From contig CM022949.1 of NCBI GenBank assembly GCA_012931725.1, positions 26,725,826 to 26,789,825 on the forward strand: 64,000 nucleotides of DNA, in the 5' to 3' direction. The DNA is from Litsea cubeba (Eukaryota; Streptophyta; Magnoliopsida; Laurales; Lauraceae). Positions 55,213 to 64,000 of the stretch are shown here, piece by piece (positions within the stretch are counted from its first letter, which is position 1; each line of letters opens with the position of its first letter). Made by a program: the position numbers and the translations under genes. The notes under the pieces were generated by a model that was not told the origin of the DNA, searched no databases, and worked only from the letters and a program-made list of their open reading frames with translations.

Positions 55213-58212
55213 TGTCACGGTCCCAAACCCGATTAGAGAATAAACCAGATCCGGGTGTGAACTTTAGGGTTAATTAAAAAATTTTGCCCTTAATACTCAA
55301 GGATCGAAGCCCGCTGTGAGGATTGTATAGTTGAGCCTCATTAACAAATAATCAACGGGACTTATCCGGTAAACACAACATTAAATCTGTAGGGATATCA
55401 AAGCTAGTATGGATTTCATTCCCTTATATATATATATATATTCAAGTTTCAAAAGATAAAACATATAAAGTTTATAAACATCAGGACCATCCCAAAAACC
55501 TAGGTCCTGGTACAAAAGATATACAGTACTAAGATAGACAAGTCCAAAAGATCTAAACCAAAAGATGAAAAGGGGTGGCACGACAATAGATATCCCCATG
55601 TAACGCGCACTAGTGCCGGGAGTGATGATGCTATGCTACATCATCGGCACCCCACTCTCGTACCTCGTCCTCCTTCCCCGATTGAGGATCCTCTGGGATT
55701 GACTCGGCATCCGGGTCGGCGTAATAGTAGTAGATGTCCTCTGCACACCTGGAATAAAGGATCAACAATATGTTGGCAAGAAGATAAGCAATATACATTA
55801 TTCATAACATATTTCAAAAGAGAATAAAGACAAGAACATAATTAAAAGATAACAAGTTACAAGCTAGGCATAAAACATGAGTAGTTAAAGGAATCAAGTG
55901 ACAAGATAAATCCTAGCAAGATTACAAGAATAACCATCCATGAAATGCAATGTCAAGTAAGAGGAGACTCTGTCGATGTCCTAGCCATCTCACGGGGGTA
56001 TAAGTGACGTCCAAGCCGACTACGAATACCCAAAGTCGGGCTCTAGGGGGCCCTTAGCTCCCGATCCTAGGAATAGCAGCACGGTCCGAGCCCGCTCCCT
56101 AGTTATTCACGCCGTGGACGCCGTCAAAGCCGACTGCCCACCCTAGTGTCCGGTATCCGGCCCACTTTATAATCATCAGTCTGCAGCTGGTCATGAATGG
56201 AAGATGATGGTGATGGTTTGTATACGACACAGGTTCCAAGACAAATACACGTGGATAGGTTTCCAAGTACAAGATAGCAAGTTAAGGGCTACTCCAAACC
56301 AAGCCAAGATACAAGCCAAGTTCCCAAGTTCTATGAGTAGTCCTCTTCCAAGTCTATCCACACGTGTTCATCAATACAAGACTAAGGTACCTAAGGATAC
56401 ACTCTAAGTCCAGTCAAATCCTATTTCTACAAATTAAGTTACAAGTTATACAAGTATACCAGATTAGAGTGTATAAGGTACGACAAGCTACAGATACATG
56501 ATGCAAGAGTCAAGAGTGAAGAACAAACCAATCCTAGGTCAAGAGTTGTCCACCGTGTACCGAACGTATCCCCAACGGAGTACGTATGGAGAATGAGTCA
56601 ATGGTGTCCTAATTTGGCGGGCCCATGGTGTACGGAAGTTGTTGGGCACCAATTAACTCAATTCCACACGCATTTGGCCAAGTTATGTCAATATACAGAA
56701 AATCCCGGACAACCGATGAAACACACCAAGCCAACATGCTCCGTTTCCTTTTCCCCCAATTGGTCATGCAAGGGTAGGGTCAATAGGTTCCAACCTATGG
56801 TCCAAACTAGGTTTACAATCCCTTTCCAAAAGAAATAAGGGCTTGGTTCATTGGTCCAATACCATTTTCCTTTCCCAATCTCTTATGATTAAGATTAGTA
56901 TACCATTGGATACTACGTCTCGAGGGCTTTCCGACGATATGTAGAACTCCAAATTTCGATAAACGGGTCAAAAGTTATTGTTTTCCAGACGATTGTCGTC
57001 CTGAGACCGAAGAAGTTCGCTCGAGCGAACAAAAATTGGCTCGAGCGAGCTGCTCACAGAACCGCCTTGGCTCGAGCGAACATAGGTCCGCTCGAGCCAA
57101 TCTTCCCAGAGGCTCCTTGGCTCGAACGAACTAAAGGTTGGCTCGAGCCAAGTGTCCAGAATTACAGAAAATGACTCATTTTGAGTCGAAACCTTGGGAG
57201 TCAAATCCATTCTCCTCCGAGACCATCCCTGTAAGAAAAAGAGCCTCTTGCTCTCTCCACATCCATTCCATTCCTCCCATCAACAAACCCAACCATTCAA
57301 TTAAGGTCCAATCCCATTAAATACCTAATCTAGCATGTGAAGTCCAAATAAACATAGACAAGCTTGGCATTATGGGTTGCTAAACAATTGCATTGTCAAG
57401 AGTGAAGATAAATATACATGCACGAGCAATCGATAAAGCTAATCTACTTGCCTTCGCCAAAGAGAGTGAAAGAGAAGAAAACTCGAGAGAGAGATGGAGG
57501 AGGAGAGCTCTCCACTCACACCCTAGCCAAACCACTTCCAAAAACCCTTCTCTTACACCCAAAGAGCACAAAGGAAAAGAAAGAAAGGAAATCCATCAAC
57601 ATGCAAGATCTCTACAACAATGAGGAAGGAAATTACGGAAGAAAGGGTTGAGGAAAACTTACCAAATTAGGTCAAGATGTAGAGGAAGAAGACGATGAGC
57701 TTGGCTGGCCTTGAATCCCTTCTCCAATGGCACATGTAAGAAGAAGAAATGAAGAGGGAGGAAGAGAAGAAAAACTCCAGCAGTTGCAAATGAAGGAAGG
57801 AAACGAATGAACGAGATGGGATGGGGTTTAGGATGAGGGATGGAGGGGGAATGACTCAAATGCCCTCTTCGAGTGAATTAAGAGTAATGTGATTATTTGA
57901 GGGACTTTGGTGCATCGAATCGCGACGAGTCAAGAACGGAAAGTGACGAGCGCGACAAGATCTTTCAAACAGACCCAAATTTGGCAAAAACGGAATTTTC
58001 GGAAAAATGCCCAATTTTCCTATTAGTCACAACCTAACCCCATATTAAGACTAATCGCACTCAGAATCAAACTAACTTTGCAAACCACTTTTTAATGATA
58101 AAAGAAACCCGCTTAGCCACTAAACCCACCTAATTAGCTAAAAATCACAATTAATTAGGCTAATCGCCAATATTAAGAAATTAATCACCCTATTAAGGTC
58201 GGGGACCTTACA
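55213..58212 (-). mobile_element. 5' LTR of a gypsy-type element (family D)
   Basis: A 3000-bp LTR, TGTCACGGTCCCAAACCC to GGTCGGGGACCTTACA on the plus strand. On the minus strand it is TGTAAGGTCCCCGACC to CCGTGACA and is followed by a tRNA-Met primer site, so its orientation is secure. It carries a six-site CTCGAG array at 57019-57148, starting 1064 bp from the minus-strand 5' end. No internal gag or pol belonging to it was found. Confidence 0.8.
57019..57148. repeat. Palindrome array, core CTCGAG (six sites, family D)
   Basis: Six sites with centres near 57022.5, 57042.5, 57073.5, 57093.5, 57123.5 (GCTCGAAC) and 57144.5. Intervals are 20, 31, 20, 30 and 21 bp. The first site extends to a perfect 14-bp palindrome TTCGCTCGAGCGAA and the last to TTGGCTCGAGCCAA. 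Confidence 0.9.
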
Positions 58213-59080
58213 GTTACCGTGCACTACATGAATGTAGCTGGGAAATTTTTAAGTCTCTTTCATGAAATTATCAATAATTTCATTAGTTGGTCAAACTTCA
58301 AAAGACAATTCAAAAATTTTCACACAAGAAAACAGAGCATTGCAGAGAATTCACCAATGCCATTTACTCAAAAAATGGTAAAGTTCTCGAAAGAAGATTT
58401 TTTCTTTGTCATGTGAAATTTCGGAATTCTATTCATAAGAAAATAACATTTTTATTGGCCTATTTATTCATAAAAACTCCACCAGCCCATTTCACCAAAT
58501 AGCATGCACACTATTGGGAATTTCATAGAGAACTCTTGAAAACAAAGTAGAGCATGACAATGAATTAACTGACCCTCACGGTAGCCATTCCATAAAAGAA
58601 AACCAATTGCAATCAGATTTGGGTTTTTCAATCATTTATGTAATATTTCAGCCATATTATCAAAGAATCAACTAAAATTGACCCTTTTATTTCCATTGCA
58701 TAGCACATAGGAAAAATGGAAAATAGAATAAAAAAACCCAATCTACCGATTCCATCGCAGAGTATAAAAAAAAAAGAAGAAATGAAATCACTATTCCAAT
58801 GTGAGAAGAAAGGAAAACTTGTGTTACAAGTTGGGGTTGGGGTGACTTTGGAGAAGATCTGAAGATACAGAGTATTTTCATCCTCTTTAGAAGAGAAAAA
58901 AATAACTCCTAGCAATGGAGAGATGAACGATCGATTGAAAGAGAGCCAAACCCTAAGAAAAAAAATTAAGAAAATGAAAAAAGAAGCAGATCAAGACGGA
59001 GTAATGAAGAAAAGAAGGGATTTCCGCAAAAGAATTTTACCTTTGAGCATTGGTTAGTAGTGGATATTTGGATACGCAAA
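58213..59080. other. Unassigned spacer
   Basis: AT-rich DNA with short frames of no recognised domain. Confidence 0.35.
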
Positions 59081-59340
59081 AAATAGAGTATAGTGAAGTT
59101 AAATGGGCTCTAACAGTCTAAAATTTCAACTCTATCGTGTTTGGATGAATCTGCCGCGATAGATGAAGTAATGTTGTGAGGCACATGTACTCCATTTCAC
59201 TTCAACTCTAAATACTTCCATTTTCTGGAGTGAAGTGAAGTACTCTTCTTTAACTTCAACCTACTTCTCTTCACTCCACTCCACATGTGAAATCTACTTC
59301 ATTCTACTCTACTCCTCATTTATCCTAACATAGACAGTAA
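59081..59340. mobile_element. Possible MITE rich in GAAGTGAAG/CTTCACTTC
   Basis: Holds opposed phrases such as GAGTGAAGTGAAGTAC and CTTCACTCCACTCC with a TGTTTGGAT segment, which could fold on itself. Ends and target duplication were not found. Confidence 0.3.
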
Positions 59341-60408
59341 ACATATATAATTCTTAGACTATTTGTTAGAGGCTTCTTTTCACTTCTCATTTTGTCCGGA
59401 TTTTGGATTAAATATTTAGTGGCCCTTCAAGTGTCCCTTACCAGATGAGCCACAGGCTAGAGGATCATGCAAGTGGTACCTACTTAAGTGTGTAGAGAAA
59501 GGGAAAATGCTGGACACTTCTTCCCTTTTATAAGGGTGTATAGATACAAGTCTTGAACCGCCCACGCAGAGACCTAGTCCCTGGAATGGGAAGGGCTTCA
59601 CGCATGGTGTAACAAGGGCACTTGGGCAGTGGGCCCCACTGATCAAAATCCATATCATCCCCACAACTAATGTCGCCCAGCCCACGATCCAATCATCCCT
59701 TGGGTCCCACAGCTTGATTAAATACAAGAAAATATCTTCAAGTTGACTCACGGCCTAAGTTTTAGAATTAGATGGTGGGCTAGTTGGGGTTCGCTGCCTA
59801 TGGGACTAGCCTCTCTACAGTTGCCCGTGAGCCCCCCTCTGGATCCACGAACCAAATCAAGCATCAGGGGCCCACATGGGTCCCACAGTCCCAAAACATA
59901 GATACAGTCCCTTTACGGTTCCAAGTCCGGAATCTGTCAAGTTCGTCCTTCGCTGACCTTAGGTGGATTGAGTTACAAAAGGCACTCACTAATCCCCTCA
60001 CAGTGATACACAGGATTTCATGATTCCAAGGGTATTAAAGGGAGGGTTCCTAAAATGAAACAAGGGGCTACCATGTCTACAAGGAAAAATAGACTATAAG
60101 CACTGAAAAATAGAAAAATCAAACATTAAAGGGCAAAAAGGGATTTCTACATGCATCCACACACGAATCAATGAGGAACACCGGCATTAAATCTACAAAT
60201 TATGGCTAGCTTCTTGCCTTAGGTTCGCGGTTGAAGAAGACGGACTAGAATTCCTATTATCAAAGCCCAAAGCGATATCCCGACAAAGAAGGTTTTGCGA
60301 GGAAGAAGATGGTCGTCTCTGATCGAAGATCTGGTGGCTGGATTCTAAGTTGCTAGTTGCAAAAGCTAAACGAAGTAGGGAGAGAGACTTGCAAAAGCTA
60401 AACGAAGT

Positions 60409-60466
<58 letters not shown>

Positions 60467-61062
60467 AGAATGAGAATATGATTTGGAATAGAATATGAAT
60501 TCTAAAGAAAAAAGAGTTGGGGTTCTAAAGAAAAACGAGTTCGAGTTAGAAAATAACTAGAGTTTTGGTTAGAAAAGAACTAAAGTTTTGGATAGAGAAG
60601 AACTATACCCTTTAAACTGGACCCAGGTTAACTATGGATCAAGTCAACTATCCAACAAGCCCAACTCACCAAACCTAAGCCTAACGTGGTCCCCACTTAG
60701 ACTAATCAAGTATTCAACTAAAACACAATCAATTACATAATAACAATAAAATAAATAATTTATATATATAATAATCAAAACATCACAAAACTTCTATAGA
60801 CCGATAGTGGAAATGAATATTAAGTTTCCTTGGCTAACCATTCTGACCAAAATCTCAAGGCGTTAATAGAGGCAGCAGAAATTCTTTTCAATATTCCCAG
60901 TTGGGTGGAACCCATATTTTTTCCAGCACTCCCTCTCAGGTGAAACATGGTCTGCACACATTTCACGGCATGCACATTTTAGCACCAAGTTATTCCTCCT
61001 GTGACTCGAGCTCGCGATCATTTGAATCCAATACTTATCAATACTCCCCTTCGGGTGGAACC
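59341..61062. other. Unassigned spacer with GA microsatellite
   Basis: No gene recognised. A 28-nt unit (GCAAAAGCTAAACGAAGTAG plus GGAGAGAG) is duplicated at about 60359-60418, and the second copy runs into a pure GA repeat at 60412-60460. Around 60895 and 61050 the phrases GTTGGGTGGAACCC and TTCGGGTGGAACC form a loose direct repeat. Confidence 0.4.
60412..60460. repeat. (GA)n microsatellite
   Basis: About 24 perfect GA repeats, grown from the second copy of a short direct duplication. Confidence 0.92.
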
Positions 61063-63090
61063 TGTCATGCCCTCAAACCCGGGCCCTGCAGTTGGGAGTA
61101 AGTAACAATTTTATTTCTCCCAAAATCCGCGTGTGTGAGGATGACAAATTCAACACTCTGAATATTTTACGAAAGCTTTCGTGGCATTGCGACCCAAAGT
61201 CCGTGACCATCGGATTCCGCCTTACACTCACCCCCTATGTTAAAGCTATCATATCAAGAACCATATTAGACTGGAATAAACTACCACAACAAAGTACAGA
61301 GCTGATAGTAACAGGATATTACATTCCCATATATGTTCAAGTTACAAATATCAATGTGTATTAATTACAATCCCTTGAAAAAGGTTAATACAAGCCATAC
61401 AAATAACAAGCTAAATAAACACTACCCCACATGTGACGTAGTTCCGATGTCAAGCTCAATGTCTACATGACATAGCCGACACTACAACTTGCAAACTCAT
61501 GGCTCCACAGCCAACACATGCACTCAGCTCGAGGCGAAGAAATCTGGACCTGAGTACCAAAATAGTGGGTCAGACACGACAATCTGGCAGGTGGGTGAAA
61601 ATATAATAAATGTACTGAAGAAACATGTGATAAATCATGTTATTTGATCAAAAGCTGCATATAATTAAAACGTCTAAAAAATCATGAATATTTGACAAAT
61701 CCTGTATTCATATAAAACGTGTGTAAAACTTGGATATCCGACAAAACATGTATTCATTTAAAGCATGTGTAAAACATAGAGATCTGACAAAACAAGTGTT
61801 CATTTAAAACATCTGTAAAACATGGATATTTGACAAATCAAGTATTCCTCACATTGCAAGCCCAGTCCCTGCAAATTGCCTTTCTTCAGGGGAGCCACAA
61901 TCGTGAGTACAGATGGCAACCACATAAAGCTAAATCCTCCATCACTAATGTGATGAGAGCACATCGGGGCGTTGGTCTCGGACACACGAAGTAACGAGAG
62001 CCAACGAAATATATATACATATAGCTATACGGGACCACAGCCGCGGACCGGGTAACAGGACGAGATCCAGACTATAGCTGACGGGAACGGTAGGGGGACC
62101 GCCAAGTTGTTGGATCAGACCGACAAGGTCATCCAAGCTTAGTGGTGCCGACATATAGGTCACATGAAAGAAATTGGGGCATAGACATATATCTAAATTG
62201 GTGTGAACACCCAAGCGGGCTGGACGGGGTGCTCATAGGCACACAAATCATATCGGGATCTAGTCATGCACATACAAGGCTAACAGGACGTTCAAAGTAC
62301 ATGTATCAATAGTTTAAAGCAAAACTAGTAATGACACATGAAAACAGGCAGAAACAGATGTAGTGAGGTAAAATAAAACAACAAGGGATTCCATACATTT
62401 CCGGACCATACATTGAGGCTTCAAGATTTAAATCAATGTGTATAAGACACTCGTATGTCAAGTTTTGTTTTTGGCTTGGCACTCCTAAAGATCAAGGCAT
62501 TCTAAGTGTTCTATACACTTCGGTAAGTCAAAGAGTCCTCAATATATCTCCGTGATGAGGTTTCCTTTTCAACCGGGCTCCATATGTCACTTCCTAGGTC
62601 CCACCATTGCATTAGGGTTCCAAACAAACCACCCCAAGCCTTAGAACATCATTTTTCAAGTTCCCAAAGCAAACCTAGGCCTGTAGTACAGTTGGCTAGA
62701 GCGGACCATAAGTTTGCTCAAGCCACCTGCTCTCTTATAGGGGGTTCGCTCGAGCAAACTTGTCCCTGGACTGGTTGGCTCGAGCAACCAGAAGGTTGTC
62801 TCGAGCCAACTGGTCTCTGGAAGTGGTTCGCTCGAGCGAACTGTGTCAGAAACCATTTCCTGATGCATTTCGAGCTTCCTTTCCTTTCTTCTCTTACAAC
62901 CCCTTTTAGCCACCAATCCTTCACATAACAAAGAGGCTTATAACCATCTCTAAACCACACTTATTCCTCCATTAAAACACCCTACAAAATACATCAATCA
63001 TCCATCACATTCATCCTCATTTCATCATAAGAAAGACCCCTCATCCACGGAATCCATGTGTACATATAAACAAGCTTTAACAAAAATCAT
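61063..63090 (-). mobile_element. Gypsy-type LTR fragment (family E, close to B)
   Basis: Starts TGTCATGCCCTCAAACCCGG and shares GGGCCCTGCAG, AAGTCCGTG-CCATCGGATT and GGTCAGACACGAC blocks with the family B LTRs, so it is the same or a sister family in minus orientation. A six-site CTCGAG array lies at 62695-62837. It is interrupted at 63090 by a different repeat starting TGTAGGCACC. Its minus-strand 5' end is not in the window. Confidence 0.65.
62695..62837. repeat. Palindrome array, core CTCGAG (six sites, family E)
   Basis: Centres near 62698.5 (GCTAGAGC), 62719.5 (GCTCAAGC), 62751.5, 62781.5, 62802.5 and 62833.5. Intervals are 21, 32, 30, 21 and 31 bp. The last site is TTCGCTCGAGCGAA. Confidence 0.85.
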
Positions 63091-64000
63091 TGTAGGCACC
63101 TCATTTTGGCACCCTATGAGAGGTAAATTAGACTACCTTGTTTAGTGATGCTCCAATTAAGTTCCGAATTAAAAATCACCAGTTAAAAGAAGGACTTAAG
63201 ATGCATATTTCCTTGAAAAATACCCTAGAGAATGAATTTTCCGAAATATCACCAGACCTCACATGGATCATCAAAGCACCCAATTCAGTAGTGGAGATGG
63301 AAATAAATAAATGGTAAATGAATGATAAAATAGAGTGGTTTTTGGCCAGATCCAGGTTAGCCACCAAGGGGAAAATCAAAATTTGAAATGACAGCGGTAA
63401 GTCCCGTAACCCCCAGAATGCCCACTTCAAAAATCACCTATCACTTCTAGACCCCTGATCGCCTCAAAAGTTGGCTCATTGGGATCTACTCGTCAAGGGC
63501 TTTTCATCCATATACAAAACTTCAAAATCTGCGAAACCTGAATCCCAGTGATGATTGACCGGACCCGACCCCACTGCAGCCCACCTCCTGGGCCCAAATC
63601 AGTCTTCTCAAATCAGACCCTAATCCAAACCTGATTAAGCTGGCCCGAGACCCGAACCTCAAGCTCAACCAAACCCACCAGCCTGGCCAATCGAGCCCAA
63701 ATCCAACCTCAAACCATCTAAACTCTAGCCCAAACCAAACCAATCCCCAACCTCACCCAAGACCTAGACCTGTGGCCCATTATCTGATGAGGGAGGAGAG
63801 TCCCACAGATCTGGGAATAAGAGTCCCAAATCCTAATCTCTCTCAACCCCCCCCCCCCCCCCCCCCCCGTAAACCCCATCTCTTCTCTCTATCCCTAACA
63901 CATGCACAGATCATCCACTCATCTTCATCTCCATCTCCATCACTCCCCTGCGCAATACCCACTCTCCATATCCACGCAGAGCATCAACCACTCAGAAGGC
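63091..64000. mobile_element. Probable start of another LTR (window edge)
   Basis: TGTAGGCACCTCATTTTGGC begins sharply inside the family E LTR and is a common start of plant gypsy LTRs. The rest of the window (Pro/Asn-like CCAAACC words near 63540-63760, a 22-nt C run, CTCTCTATCC) shows no gene. The other end is outside the window, so orientation and length are unknown. Confidence 0.45.
63847..63868. repeat. Poly-C homopolymer (22 nt)
   Basis: An uninterrupted C run inside the LTR-like segment at the window edge. Compare the 24-nt run at 604-627. Confidence 0.9.

Noticed and set aside
54971..58212. Families B and D as the two LTRs of one element
   Set aside because: The LTR ends and bodies are too different for one insertion, and no internal coding region lies between them; two separate remnants are more likely.
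59416..60023. Opposed frames of 79-111 codons near 59.4-60.0 kb
   Set aside because: No recognisable domain, no splice context, and ordinary spacer composition.

Overview
The window is plant nuclear DNA, probably from an angiosperm with a large, retrotransposon-rich genome. The evidence is one plant-type intron-containing gene set among nested LTR retrotransposons, tRNA-derived SINEs, a hAT-type element and long AT-rich spacers. The species cannot be told from the sequence. Only one host gene is supported: a two-exon gene on the minus strand for an RTM2-like small heat-shock (alpha-crystallin domain) protein with a C-terminal membrane anchor. Exon 1 lies at 21007-21115 and exon 2 at 14120-14844. 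A 6.16-kb intron separates them and contains a young non-autonomous LTR element (16948-20765).

Layout. 1-3775: spacer with a SINE-like copy, a fragment of a GC-palindrome-rich repeat and a MITE-like inverted repeat. 3776-6868: gypsy gag remnant split by a solo LTR (3817-6385, TSD CATAT). 7-14 kb: spacer with a copia-type LTR fragment (about 9129-11193). 14120-21115: the RTM2-like gene. 21528-40369: a degenerate Ty3/gypsy element (TSD AATTA). Its reverse transcriptase region holds a tRNA-derived SINE (14-bp TSD) and a complete Angela/BARE-like copia element (27040-36502, TSD CATAT), and its 3' half has been replaced by another LTR. 41.4-42.1 kb: copia remnant. 44722-46107: non-autonomous hAT-like element (8-bp TSD). 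47672-52084: SIRE-like copia element with 5' LTR, gag and broken pol. 52085-58212 and 61063 to the end: gypsy-type LTRs.

The most unusual signal is a set of palindrome arrays in unrelated LTRs. Each LTR type repeats its own palindrome, yet the sites fit one frame, TCG-N6-CGA with a self-complementary 6-bp core (CTCGAG, GTCGAC, GCTAGC/GCTGGC or CTATAG). Sites are spaced about 20-22, 30-33 or 42-43 bp, close to whole helical turns. Four of the arrays have six sites. In two gypsy LTRs of opposite orientation the array starts 1061 and 1064 bp from the LTR 5' end. A second shared feature is a two-part hairpin near the 3' end of three unrelated LTR types, with compensating base changes. Both were found by eye and need computation.
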